DNA of 28,402 nucleotides, taken from a bacterium (GTDB taxonomy: Bacteria > Bacteroidota > Bacteroidia > Bacteroidales > Muribaculaceae). Numbering within the stretch: position 1 is the first letter of the stretch; the number at the start of each line of letters is the position of its first letter. Below are positions 8,167-16,296 of this stretch, one piece after another. A model generated the notes under the pieces. The model saw only the letters and a list, made by a program, of their open reading frames with translations. It did not search any database and was not told the origin of the DNA. Location of the stretch: NCBI GenBank assembly GCA_004561555.1, contig SFVH01000019.1:1-28402 (forward strand). The letters run 5' to 3'. A program made the position numbers and the translations under genes.

Positions 8167-9321
8167 ATGAGCGACAAAAGAGATTACTATGAAGTGCTTG
8201 GCGTAGATAAAAAAGCAAGTGCCGACGAAATAAAGAAAGCTTATAGAAAATTAGCCATCAAATATCACCCGGACCGCAATCCCGGCGACAAAGAGGCTGA
8301 AGAAAAGTTTAAGGAAGCCGCAGAGGCTTACGATGTGCTGAGCGATGCCGACAAGCGCGCACGCTACGACCAATATGGTCCGAGCCTCGGTCCACAAGGT
8401 TTTGGTGGCGGTTTCGGTGGCGGTCACGGAATGACAATGGAGGATATTTTCTCTCAATTCGGCGACATCTTTGGCGGTGGCTTCGGCGGATTTAGCGGCT
8501 TTGGTGGCGGTGGTCGCTCTTCTCGCAGTGTGAACCGCGGTAGCGACTTGCGCATTAACGTGAAGGTTGACCTTCGCGATGTGGTGCATGGTGTGACTAA
8601 AAAGTTTAAAATCAACCGATATGTGGCTTGCGACAAGTGTAAAGGCACCGGAGCTAAAGACGGCACGGCATTCCACACTTGTGCCACCTGTCACGGCACC
8701 GGTGTGGTGACTCGCACCCAACAATCCATCTTCGGAATGATGCAAACTCAATCGCCATGTCCCGACTGTCAAGGTGAAGGCAAGGTGATTTCCGAGAAAT
8801 GTCCGCACTGCCGAGGCGAAGGCGTGGAGAGGAAAGAAGAATTGGTCACAGTAAATATCCCGGCAGGTGTGGCAGACGGAATGACGCTCCGCATGGAGGG
8901 AAAAGGCAATGCTGCACGTCGCGGTGGCGTGACCGGCAATCTGCTCATACAAATCAGCGAGGAGAAGCATCACGAGTTGGTGCGCGACGAAAACGACATC
9001 ACTTACAATCTTATGCTCGATTTCCCAACAGCTGTGCTGGGTGGAAAGGTGGAAGTGCCTACAGTCGACGGGCGTGCACGCATCACTATCGAGCCGGGCA
9101 CTCAATCCGGCAAAATTTTGCGTCTACGCGGCAAAGGTATCCCCTCAATGGACGGTAGAGGCACCGGCGACGAACTTATCAATGTGATGATTTACACACC
9201 CGAACATCTCTCTGATGAGGAAAAGAAAACTATAGAGAAGATGCGCGACTCCGACAACTTCAAGCCTTCAGATGGCGACAAGTTTCGCATTTTCAGCCGA
9301 CTGCGTCACATCTTCGATTAA
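8167..9321 (+). CDS. dnaJ: Chaperone protein DnaJ
   Basis: Hsp40 co-chaperone that delivers substrates to DnaK and stimulates its ATPase. All four DnaJ regions are present in 384 residues: the J domain with the invariant HPD (YHPDRNPGDKEAEEKF, near residue 37); a Gly/Phe-rich linker (residues about 75-118); four CxxCxGxG zinc-finger repeats (CDKCKGTG, CATCHGTG, CPDCQGEG, CPHCRGEG); and a C-terminal substrate-binding and dimerisation region. The family is full length with no missing cysteine. It follows grpE by 17 bases with its own strong ribosome site and is closed by an intrinsic terminator. Heat regulation is expected for the family, but no recognisable operator is seen. Confidence 0.98.
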   Translation: MSDKRDYYEVLGVDKKASADEIKKAYRKLAIKYHPDRNPGDKEAEEKFKEAAEAYDVLSDADKRARYDQYGPSLGPQGFGGGFGGGHGMTMEDIFSQFGDIFGGGFGGFSGFGGGGRSSRSVNRGSDLRINVKVDLRDVVHGVTKKFKINRYVACDKCKGTGAKDGTAFHTCATCHGTGVVTRTQQSIFGMMQTQSPCPDCQGEGKVISEKCPHCRGEGVERKEELVTVNIPAGVADGMTLRMEGKGNAARRGGVTGNLLIQISEEKHHELVRDENDITYNLMLDFPTAVLGGKVEVPTVDGRARITIEPGTQSGKILRLRGKGIPSMDGRGTGDELINVMIYTPEHLSDEEKKTIEKMRDSDNFKPSDGDKFRIFSRLRHIFD

Positions 9322-9342
9322 TCAATTTGACATAATTACATG

Positions 9343-9387
9343 AAAATGGGTCTCGAGCGAATCTTCGGTGTCGAGACCCATTTTTTT
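9343..9387 (+). terminator. Intrinsic terminator after grpE-dnaJ
   Basis: A perfect 11-bp stem, ATGGGTCTCGA (9346-9356) with TCGAGACCCAT (9371-9381), is extended by three A-T pairs and followed by seven T. It stands 22 bases after the dnaJ stop. Read from the other strand it also ends in four T, so it may also stop kbl transcripts. Confidence 0.9.
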
Positions 9388-9453
9388 GCGCAAGCGAAAG
9401 CGTTGTATATTCCCTCTTTGCAATACCCCACCGAGCAACTCGGCGAAAGCGAG

Positions 9454-10644
9454 CTAACGGATTACCCCCAATTCTTTACCTACTTTTATGAAGGCATCAA
9501 CAGCTTTATCTATATGTTCAGGATTGTGAGCTGCCGAGAGCTGCACACGAATGCGTGCCTGCCCCTTTGGCACCACCGGATAATAGAAACCGGTGACATA
9601 TATGCCCTCATCTTGCATTTTGGCGGCAAAATCTTGCGACAACTTGGCATCATAGAGCATCACCGCACATATTGCCGACTGTGTAGGCTTGATGTCGAAG
9701 CCGGCAGAAAGCATCCTGGAGCGGAAATGCTCCACATTGGACACCAATTTGTCGTGCAAGGCATTGCTCTCTCCAAGCATATTCATCATCTCAATACTTG
9801 CTCCCACTATTGCCGGAGCAATGGAATTGCTGAAAAGGTAAGGACGCGAACGCTGACGGAGCAAGTCGATAATTTCCTTGCGACCGGTAGTAAATCCCCC
9901 CATAGCACCACCGAAAGCCTTTCCCAACGTGCCGGTAAAGATATCTATTCTGCCATAAGCATCAAATTGTTCTGCCACACCATGACCTGTAGCACCTACC
10001 ACACCGGCTGAATGTGACTCGTCGACCATCACCAAAGCATCATACTTCTCTGCCAAGTCGCAAATCTTATCAATCGGAGCAACATTGCCGTCCATAGAGA
10101 ACACTCCGTCGGTAGCTATGATACGGAAACGCTGAGATTGAGCTTCTTGCAAACACTTTTCCAATTCAGCCATGTCGGCATTGGCATAGCGATAGCGTTT
10201 AGCCTTGCATAAACGCACTCCATCAATTATCGAAGCATGGTTGAGTGCATCAGAGATGATTGCATCTTCTTCGGTGAGCAACGGCTCAAAAAGCCCACCA
10301 TTAGCATCAAAGCAAGCCGCATATAGGATTGTATCTTCTGTTTTGAAATATTCGGAAATCTTCTTTTCGAGAGTCTTATGAAGGTTTTGAGTGCCACAGA
10401 TAAATCGCACCGACGACATGCCGTAGCCATGACTGTCCATGGCTTTCTTGGCAGCTTCTATCAGCCGTGAGCTATCGGCAAGCCCAAGGTAGTTGTTAGC
10501 ACAAAAATTTAGCACATCTGAAGAACCGGAAACCTTAATCTCTGCACTTTGTGCAGTGGTTATTATACGTTCATTTTTATACAATCCGGCTTGACGGATA
10601 GACTCAAGCTCGGTAGCGAGGTGTTGTTGAAATTTTCCGTACAT
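9454..10644 (-). CDS. kbl: Glycine C-acetyltransferase (2-amino-3-ketobutyrate CoA ligase)
   Basis: PLP enzyme of the alpha-oxoamine synthase family that splits 2-amino-3-oxobutyrate with CoA into glycine and acetyl-CoA in threonine breakdown. At 396 residues it matches the family length. Visible motifs: NYLGLADSSRLIEAA near residue 51, SVRFICGTQNLHKTLE (78-93), the DESH motif at 208-211 whose Asp holds the pyridine nitrogen, and the PLP lysine K242 in GTLGKAFGGAMGG. KVSGSSDVLNFCANN at the N-terminus favours Kbl over 8-amino-7-oxononanoate synthase (bioF) or serine palmitoyltransferase. The partner threonine dehydrogenase gene is not adjacent. The gene has its own well-formed promoter. Confidence 0.93.
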   Translation of the reverse strand: MYGKFQQHLATELESIRQAGLYKNERIITTAQSAEIKVSGSSDVLNFCANNYLGLADSSRLIEAAKKAMDSHGYGMSSVRFICGTQNLHKTLEKKISEYFKTEDTILYAACFDANGGLFEPLLTEEDAIISDALNHASIIDGVRLCKAKRYRYANADMAELEKCLQEAQSQRFRIIATDGVFSMDGNVAPIDKICDLAEKYDALVMVDESHSAGVVGATGHGVAEQFDAYGRIDIFTGTLGKAFGGAMGGFTTGRKEIIDLLRQRSRPYLFSNSIAPAIVGASIEMMNMLGESNALHDKLVSNVEHFRSRMLSAGFDIKPTQSAICAVMLYDAKLSQDFAAKMQDEGIYVTGFYYPVVPKGQARIRVQLSAAHNPEHIDKAVDAFIKVGKELGVIR

Positions 10645-10665
10645 ATCACAGGGTTTTTATTTACA

Positions 10666-10697
10666 CAAAGGTGGCAATTATTTTTGTCATTTACAAA
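10666..10697 (-). promoter_or_regulatory. kbl promoter
   Basis: On the minus strand TTTG (10697-10694) is followed after exactly 20 bases by CACCTTTG (10673-10666), one mismatch from TAnnTTTG. The predicted start of transcription is about 18 bases before the kbl ATG. Confidence 0.65.
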
Positions 10698-11211
10698 TAA
10701 ATAGGTAATGTTTTATTGAAGTGATAAAAACAATAAATATTGAGGAAGAATAACCTTCTGTTTTTATAGACGAAGAAACTCCCTATCAGCAAAATATTCC
10801 ATAACAATTGCTTAAAACAGCAAATTTATCCAATTACAAACCATCAAATTGTATATGACGACCTTGAACACACCATCTTGTAATTTCTGACATTCAAAAC
10901 ATCAGCTTGGACAAAGCAGCTTCCGCCACCTCAACAAAGTTTGGATTATTGAACATCTGACTCTCTAAAAGCGCGATTTAGAAGAGATGGAGCAATATAT
11001 CTCTAAGAGTAGTATGGTTTAATTATATTTCCTGCGAAAGCGATGTCTTTTCACGCGGCGACTATCTGAAGCATCGCCTTCCAAAAGACGACGCTAAGAG
11101 ATTGTTTATTATCTGCGGCGCCAAGGGCTTAGTTAAAAATTCACAAATAATATGGAAAATATCTATTTTTTATCGTTTTTTTCATAAAAGGGTAGCAAAA
11201 AGGAGGTTTGC
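10698..11211. other. Gene-poor 0.5 kb gap, possibly decayed coding sequence
   Basis: Between the kbl promoter and the pnp promoter no credible gene is seen. A frame on the plus strand is open from 10982 to 11293 but has no ATG, and would run through the pnp promoter. Its middle part (SRGDYLKHRLPKDDAKRL, about 11050-11103) is protein-like and then degenerates into low-complexity residues. On the minus strand two very short frames around 10850-10955 are also protein-like but broken by stops. This may be the remains of one or more dead genes. No tRNA, RNase P or other RNA signature was recognised. Confidence 0.3.
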
Positions 11212-11215
11212 TACT

Positions 11216-11245
11216 TTTGTAGTTCGGCAACGTTTGGTATCTTTG
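11216..11245 (+). promoter_or_regulatory. pnp promoter
   Basis: TTTG (11216-11219), 18 bases, then TATCTTTG (11238-11245), a full match to the Bacteroidota -7 box, with a predicted leader of about 30 nt before the pnp ATG. A second TAnnTTTG match overlaps the -33 (11212-11219). Confidence 0.7.
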
Positions 11246-11279
11246 TGGGAATTTTTGAAAGTTAAAAAGAAAGATATTA

Positions 11280-13538
11280 ATGAATCCGATTAAAAAGACC
11301 ATCACGCTGCCCGACGGCAGAGAGATTACTCTGGAAACGGGCAAATTGGCTAAACAAGCGGATGGCGCAGTTGAGTTGCGAATGGGAGGCACAATGCTCC
11401 TGGCAACTGTGGTATCAGCAAAAGAAGCAGGTGAGGGAGTGGATTTTATGCCGCTCCAAGTAGAGTACAAAGAAAAATTTTCGGCTGCCGGTCGCTATCC
11501 CGGCGGTTTCTTGAAGCGTGAGGGTCGTGCCTCCGATTATGAGATTCTTACGGCACGCCTTGTTGACCGCGTATTGCGTCCGCTTTTCCCGGAAAATTAC
11601 CATGCCGATACATTCGTCAACATCACTATGTTCTCCAGCGACGGCATTGATATGCCCGATGCTCTTGCCGGATTGGCAGCATCTGCTGCTATTGCCGTGA
11701 GCGACGTGCCTTTCCACGGCCCGATTTCCGAAGTTCGTGTGGCTCGTGTAGACGGAGAATTTGTAATTAACCCTACTTTTGAGCAAGCTGAACGTGCCGA
11801 TATCGAATTGATGGTAGGTGCTACCTACGACAATATCATGATGGTGGAAGGCGAAATGAACGAAGTGTCGGAAACCGAGCTCCTTGATGCTCTTAAAGCA
11901 GCACACGAAGCCATCAAGGCTCAATGCCTCGTACAAAAAGAGCTTGCTGAAGCTGTGGGAAATGTAAAGCGCGAATACTGCCACGAAGTCAACGACGAAG
12001 ACCTTCGCAAAGACGTGCACGACAAATGCTATGACAAAGCTTATGCAGTGGCTAAAGCAGGCAGCGCCGACAAGCATTGGCGTATGGATTCATTCGCAAA
12101 AATCGAAGAAGAATATCTCGAAACCATCCCCGAGGAAGAGCGTGAAGAGAAAGCTCCTCTTGTGGCGCGCTACTACCACGATGTAGAGAAGGAAGCTATG
12201 CGTCGCTGTGTGCTCGATGAGGGCATTCGCTTGGATGGTCGTAAAACAACCGAAATACGTCCCATCTGGTGTGAGACCGATTACCTCCCCGGCCCCCACG
12301 GTGCCGCTATCTTCACTCGCGGTGAGACTCAAGCCCTCGCCACTTGCACCCTCGGCACCAAGCTCGATGAGAAGATTCTCGACGACGTGCTCAACCAGGG
12401 CAAGGAGCGTTTCCTTCTCCACTATAACTTCCCGCCGTTCTCCACGGGCGAAGCAAAGCCGCAACGCGGTGTAGGTCGTCGCGAAATCGGTCACGGCAAC
12501 TTGGCACACCGCGCTTTGAAGCGTATGTTCCCCGACAATTTCCCATATACTTGTCGCATCGTTTCTGACATTTTGGAATCTAACGGCTCGTCGTCGATGG
12601 CTACAGTATGTGCCGGCACACTTGCTCTTCTTGATGCAGGCGTTAAGATGAAGAAGCCGGTTGCAGGTATCGCTATGGGTCTTATCTCCGACAGCGAAAG
12701 TAGCAAATATGCTATCCTCTCTGACATCCTCGGTGATGAAGACCACCTCGGAGATATGGACTTCAAAGTGACTGGTACAAAAGATGGTATTACCGCCACT
12801 CAAATGGACATCAAGTGTGACGGTCTTTCTTACGAAATCCTCGAGAAAGCTCTCAACCAAGCTAAAGAAGGACGTTTGCACATCCTCAACATCATCAACG
12901 AAACAATCCCTGCTCCGCGCGAAGACTACAAGCCTCACGTGCCTCGCATCGAAACATTGGTAATCCCGAAAGAATTTATCGGAGCTGTAATAGGTCCGGG
13001 CGGAAAGATTATTCAAGGCATTCAAGAAGAGTCGGGAGCTATCGTCACAATTGAAGAAGAGGGCGACCACGGCAACATCGAAGTGGCAGCTCCCAACAAG
13101 GACGCTATCGACAAGGCAATGGCTATGATTAAAGCCATCGTGGCTCAACCTGAAGAGGGCGAAGTCTACACCGGCAAGGTGGTATCGATTATGGACTTCG
13201 GCGCATTTGTTGAGTTTATGCCTAACCGCGACGGCTTGCTTCACATCTCTGAAATAGGATGGGAACGCTATGCTACGATGGAAGAAACAGGCTTACACGA
13301 AGGCGACACCGTAACCGTAAAACTTATCGAAATCGATAAGAAAACCGGTAAATTCCGCTTGTCACGTCGTGCGCTCCTGGAGAAACCCGAAGGCTGGGTA
13401 GAGCCAGAACGTCCCGCACGCGCGCCGCGTCGCGATGGCGACCGTAAAGGCGGCAATGGTCCGCGCCGAGATGGCGACCGCAAGGGTGGCAACAACCGCA
13501 ACAAAGGTGGCAACAACCGTGGCGGAAACCGCGAATAA
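11280..13538 (+). CDS. pnp: Polyribonucleotide nucleotidyltransferase (PNPase)
   Basis: Trimeric phosphorolytic 3'-5' exoribonuclease for mRNA turnover and RNA quality control. The 752 residues contain two RNase PH domains (the second with HYNFPPFSTGEAKP and the GRREIGHGNLAHRAL catalytic segment near residue 400), then a KH domain from about residue 567 (IGPGGKIIQGIQEESGA, the GxxG loop) and an S1 domain from about 628 (GKVVSIMDFGAFVEF, LLHISEI). A basic Arg/Gly/Asn-rich tail follows S1 from about residue 703, with a duplicated RRDGDRKGGN unit and GGNNR repeats. The start is supported by the upstream promoter. Monocistronic, with a terminator downstream. Confidence 0.98.
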   Translation: MNPIKKTITLPDGREITLETGKLAKQADGAVELRMGGTMLLATVVSAKEAGEGVDFMPLQVEYKEKFSAAGRYPGGFLKREGRASDYEILTARLVDRVLRPLFPENYHADTFVNITMFSSDGIDMPDALAGLAASAAIAVSDVPFHGPISEVRVARVDGEFVINPTFEQAERADIELMVGATYDNIMMVEGEMNEVSETELLDALKAAHEAIKAQCLVQKELAEAVGNVKREYCHEVNDEDLRKDVHDKCYDKAYAVAKAGSADKHWRMDSFAKIEEEYLETIPEEEREEKAPLVARYYHDVEKEAMRRCVLDEGIRLDGRKTTEIRPIWCETDYLPGPHGAAIFTRGETQALATCTLGTKLDEKILDDVLNQGKERFLLHYNFPPFSTGEAKPQRGVGRREIGHGNLAHRALKRMFPDNFPYTCRIVSDILESNGSSSMATVCAGTLALLDAGVKMKKPVAGIAMGLISDSESSKYAILSDILGDEDHLGDMDFKVTGTKDGITATQMDIKCDGLSYEILEKALNQAKEGRLHILNIINETIPAPREDYKPHVPRIETLVIPKEFIGAVIGPGGKIIQGIQEESGAIVTIEEEGDHGNIEVAAPNKDAIDKAMAMIKAIVAQPEEGEVYTGKVVSIMDFGAFVEFMPNRDGLLHISEIGWERYATMEETGLHEGDTVTVKLIEIDKKTGKFRLSRRALLEKPEGWVEPERPARAPRRDGDRKGGNGPRRDGDRKGGNNRNKGGNNRGGNRE

Positions 13539-13564
13539 GAGTAATTATTCGACAACACTATAAG

Positions 13565-13604
13565 AAAAGAGGTGGCTCCTTACAGAGCTGCCTCTTTTGT
13601 TTTT
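13565..13604 (+). terminator. Intrinsic terminator of pnp
   Basis: AAAAGAGGTGGCTC (13565-13578) pairs with GAGCTGCCTCTTTT (13585-13598), 14 bp with two G-U pairs, a six-base loop and a following T-rich tail. It may also act on the convergent minus-strand gene, since the arms begin with four A. Confidence 0.85.
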
Positions 13605-13625
13605 ACTACCAAATGTGTGTGACGG

Positions 13626-14363
13626 CTAACGCTTACGATGCTTGTTGTAAGCGTTAGAGAGACGTGTATGATAGCCACGCTTACGATATGACGGACCATT
13701 ATAATGATGTGCAAATTGCGACCAATTCTTTGCCTTGAGATATTTCACGAGGTCGCGATTGATGCAAAATTGAGCGAACAGCTCAAGTTGCTCCGCCTCG
13801 CTACGACTCATTCGCTCCACAAAATCATCAACCGACGTGCATCCGCAACTTTTCCAGTTAAATCCCCCAATCTGAAACATACCCCAAAAAGTGGATTGAT
13901 TAGCAATCGAAGCATCAATGGAGCGTGCCGATTGCAGACGTGCCCATTGAGCTTTGCCATAGCTGCCATATTTCTTGATATTTGGGCGCTTAAACGCCTC
14001 ATAAGAGGCATATTTACCGGTAGATTTGCCGGCTTTACGCATCATGCTTTTAAACACCGACAAGTCGAAATTGATAACCGGCTTGCCCGGCTCTACAAAG
14101 CCTTGGTGAGTGCGCCCTGCCTCTATTTCCACCACTGCCTTCATCGATGCCACATCAATGCCGAGTTCGTCTGCCACACGCTGATAGTCTGCTTCGGAGA
14201 GAGTGGTGTAGGGATTGTAATTAAGGAAACTTAAATCGGGCTCAAAAATCACACCATCAACCGAATCGGTAGGCAACACCACCGGCTCCCCCGCACCGGG
14301 ACTGGGGCGTGCTGCAGTAAAAAGCGTTGCTCCGAGGAGCATCAATAATGATAGTCGATTCAC
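13626..14363 (-). CDS. Exported N-acetylmuramidase-like (DUF3380/PF11860 type) protein
   Basis: A 245-residue protein with an N-terminal signal peptide (hydrophobic LLMLLGATLFTAA, residues about 5-18). The body follows the N-acetylmuramidase pattern: ASMKAVVEIEAG (E79/E81, the candidate catalytic Glu), GKPVINFDLSVF, YGKAQWARLQSARSID, STFWGMFQIGGFNW (157-170), VDDFVERMSRSEAEQLELFAQF, and SQFAHHYNGPSY near the end. The family includes phage endolysin domains and bacterial cell-wall hydrolases that cut the MurNAc-GlcNAc bond. Here it is a stand-alone chromosomal gene with a signal peptide and no phage neighbours, so a role in peptidoglycan remodelling or attack on other cells is possible. A Cys pair (CGC, residues 173-175) could form a disulfide. 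It follows the pepD terminator and has no clear promoter box. Confidence 0.8.
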   Translation of the reverse strand: MNRLSLLMLLGATLFTAARPSPGAGEPVVLPTDSVDGVIFEPDLSFLNYNPYTTLSEADYQRVADELGIDVASMKAVVEIEAGRTHQGFVEPGKPVINFDLSVFKSMMRKAGKSTGKYASYEAFKRPNIKKYGSYGKAQWARLQSARSIDASIANQSTFWGMFQIGGFNWKSCGCTSVDDFVERMSRSEAEQLELFAQFCINRDLVKYLKAKNWSQFAHHYNGPSYRKRGYHTRLSNAYNKHRKR

Positions 14364-14387
14364 TAAGCTAAAGTTTGGTTATAGAGT

Positions 14388-14444
14388 TAAAAAAAGAAAA
14401 AGAGCGTTTCTGTTACTGCTTGAAGGCAGCATCGAGAAACGCTC
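14388..14444 (-). terminator. Intrinsic terminator of pepD
   Basis: GAGCGTTTCT and AGAAACGCTC form a perfect 10-bp stem (14402-14411 with 14435-14444) enclosing a smaller CTGC/GCAG hairpin. On the minus strand it ends in TTTTTCTTTTTTT (14400-14388), so it terminates pepD transcripts just before the muramidase-like gene. Confidence 0.85.
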
Positions 14445-14488
14445 GTAGGAATTATTTTCATGCTCTCTACGGAGCATCGCAATAATGA

Positions 14489-15958
14489 CTATTTTGCAGC
14501 CACCATTTCAATGATTTTCACAAGATGATTCCAAAATTTCTCTACTGCCGGGATGTGCATCGACTCTTTAGGGGTGTGCACGTCACGAAGAGTAGGACCA
14601 AAAGAAATCATATCAAGCTTGGGATTATTGACAAGGAAGTTGCCACATTCCAAACCGGCATGGAGCGAAGTGCAAAGCGGAGTGATGCCGTAGAGGTCTT
14701 CATAGGCTTTCACTGCCACCTTAAGAATAGCGCTATTGCGGTTGGGAGTCCATCCCGGATAGCCGTCACCTTGCTCAACACGAGCACCTGCAAGCTCAAA
14801 CTCAGAGAGAATAGCACTTGCGATATAGAATTTGCGCGACTCCTCTTCACTACGTTGCGAAGTGGTGAGCACGATTTCATGCTTGTCGTAGTCTGTGCTT
14901 ACAAGAGCGAGGTTGGTGGAAGTGCTCACCATACCTTCGATGGCACGACTCATAGCAATCACACCACATTGAATGGAGTGCATACACATAATCACACGTT
15001 TAGCGGTGTCGGCATCAATCACCTTCTCCGGAGCATCGATAGTTTCAAGCGTCATACGTTGAGCATTTTCGATGCCATCATACTCAAGTTCTACAGTTGC
15101 GGAATAGTGATTAAGGCGAGTGCGAAGGTCTTCTTTCTTGTCGGCAGGCACACCGATTGTAACAAATGCATTGCCGGGAATCACATTGCGCAATTCGCCA
15201 CCGACAATGTCGGCAATAGCCACATTGCCATAAGCACGATAGCAATCAAACACAAAGCGTGCAAGCATCTTCAAAGCATTAGCACGACCAAGATGAATGT
15301 CAGCACCGGAGTGTCCGCCACGGAAATGCATCATCGAGATGCGGAAAAATTGATAGTCTGCCGGAGCTGCTTCTTCTTTGAAGTCAAATGTGCCAATAGT
15401 GTCAATACCTCCGGCACAACCCAAGAATATTTGAGCCTCATCCTCTGAATCAAGGTTGAGAAGAGTGTTACCGGAAATCATACCATCGCCAAGGTTTTTT
15501 GCACCGGTAAGACCGGTTTCTTCATCTACGGTAAACAAAGCCTCAAGCGGTCCGTGAGCAATGGTTTTATCAGTCAACACAGCCAATGCTGCAGCCATAC
15601 CGATACCGTTATCCGCACCGAGAGTAGTCTTGAAATCTTTGGTATGTACCCACTCACCATCAACAACAGTTTGTATCGGGTCAGTTTCGAAATTGTGAGT
15701 TGCAGGCTTGGTCTGATTGGGCACCATATCCATATGGGCTTGAAGCACCAATGTTTCAACCCCCTCTTTTCCCGGAGTAGCTTCGACACGCATTGCCACA
15801 TTACCAATAGCATCGGTCTTGGCAGCTATATTGTGTTTCTTAGCAAAATCAAGGAGAAACTCTCTAATCTTGCCCTCTTTTTTTGACGGACGAGGCACTT
15901 TGGTGATTTCATCAAAAATCCCCCAAATGAGTTTCGGCTCAAGTTCTTTGATTGTCAT
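14489..15958 (-). CDS. pepD: Aminoacyl-histidine dipeptidase (M20C, PepD)
   Basis: Zinc dipeptidase of the M20 family that cleaves Xaa-His and other dipeptides in the cytoplasm. At 489 residues it has the normal size. Motifs: QAHMDMVPNQ (zinc-ligand His and the catalytic Asp two residues later), TTLGADNGIGMAAALAVL (bridging Asp), TVDEETGLTGA (catalytic Glu and zinc-ligand Glu), a lid/dimerisation domain around HFRGGHSGADIHLGRANAL, and HAGLECGNF near the C-terminus. The frame is open nine codons further upstream, but the ATG at 15958 (MTIKELEPKLIWGIFDEI) fits the family start better; the upstream ATG at 15985 is possible. It lies head-to-head with the small membrane protein gene. Confidence 0.94.
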   Translation of the reverse strand: MTIKELEPKLIWGIFDEITKVPRPSKKEGKIREFLLDFAKKHNIAAKTDAIGNVAMRVEATPGKEGVETLVLQAHMDMVPNQTKPATHNFETDPIQTVVDGEWVHTKDFKTTLGADNGIGMAAALAVLTDKTIAHGPLEALFTVDEETGLTGAKNLGDGMISGNTLLNLDSEDEAQIFLGCAGGIDTIGTFDFKEEAAPADYQFFRISMMHFRGGHSGADIHLGRANALKMLARFVFDCYRAYGNVAIADIVGGELRNVIPGNAFVTIGVPADKKEDLRTRLNHYSATVELEYDGIENAQRMTLETIDAPEKVIDADTAKRVIMCMHSIQCGVIAMSRAIEGMVSTSTNLALVSTDYDKHEIVLTTSQRSEEESRKFYIASAILSEFELAGARVEQGDGYPGWTPNRNSAILKVAVKAYEDLYGITPLCTSLHAGLECGNFLVNNPKLDMISFGPTLRDVHTPKESMHIPAVEKFWNHLVKIIEMVAAK

Positions 15959-16078
15959 AGAGTTTTTGTTTTTTAAGTTATACACTTGTTATATTGAAAT
16001 ATTGTTAAATCTCAATGTTTTCGACGACTAAGTTATAAAAATAAATTGATAAGAGTGCAAAATTTAACCTCATTTTCA

Positions 16079-16086
16079 TATATTTG
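16079..16086 (+). promoter_or_regulatory. Candidate -7 element for the 16106-16890 pair
   Basis: TATATTTG fits TAnnTTTG and lies 19 bases before the ATG at 16106. No clear TTTG -33 element is visible. Confidence 0.5.
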
Positions 16087-16105
16087 CAGAGAAAATAGAC
16101 ATTCA

Positions 16106-16276
16106 ATGGCTACAATTTTGCTATCAATAGGCGTCATTTTGTTGTGTATCATAATGTTAGGCGTAAAAGTGCTTTTCGTCAAGAATGGAAAGTTTCCTTC
16201 ATCCCACATCCACGACAACGAAGCTCTCAGAAAGAAAGGCATAAGTTGTGCCGGTGAACAGCAACAAAATAAATAA
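16106..16276 (+). CDS. Small conserved-type membrane protein (56 aa)
   Basis: Short protein with one strongly hydrophobic helix from residue 3 to about 22 (ILLSIGVILLCIIMLGVKVLF) followed by a polar tail with KFPSSHIHDNEALRKKGISCA. Small inner-membrane proteins with this plan (one helix, then a K-FP-H-NxALxxxGIxCA tail) are common upstream of other Bacteroidales genes, as far as I recall, but no function is known to me. The frame is open 20 codons upstream, but the ATG at 16106 starts right before the helix and follows a -7 box. It is 20 bases ahead of the OmpH-like gene, so they are probably co-transcribed. Confidence 0.7.
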   Translation: MATILLSIGVILLCIIMLGVKVLFVKNGKFPSSHIHDNEALRKKGISCAGEQQQNK

Positions 16277-16296
16277 AAAAATTAAACGATAGAGAA

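Noticed and set aside
8251..9105. Minus-strand frame of 284 codons in dnaJ
   Set aside because: Antisense of dnaJ; no promoter, start context or recognisable domain.
9340..10011. Plus-strand frame of 223 codons after dnaJ
   Set aside because: It begins within the dnaJ terminator and is antisense to kbl.
11102..11293. Plus-strand frame of 63 codons overlapping the pnp start
   Set aside because: TTG start only, runs through the pnp promoter, and its low-complexity residues have no family resemblance.
12090..13244. Long minus-strand open frame (384 codons) in pnp
   Set aside because: Antisense shadow of the well-recognised pnp gene, arising from its codon bias; the residues are His/Cys/Phe-rich without domains.
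14525..15448. Plus-strand frame of 307 codons opposite pepD
   Set aside because: Shadow of pepD with no motif; pepD has all M20 metal-site residues.
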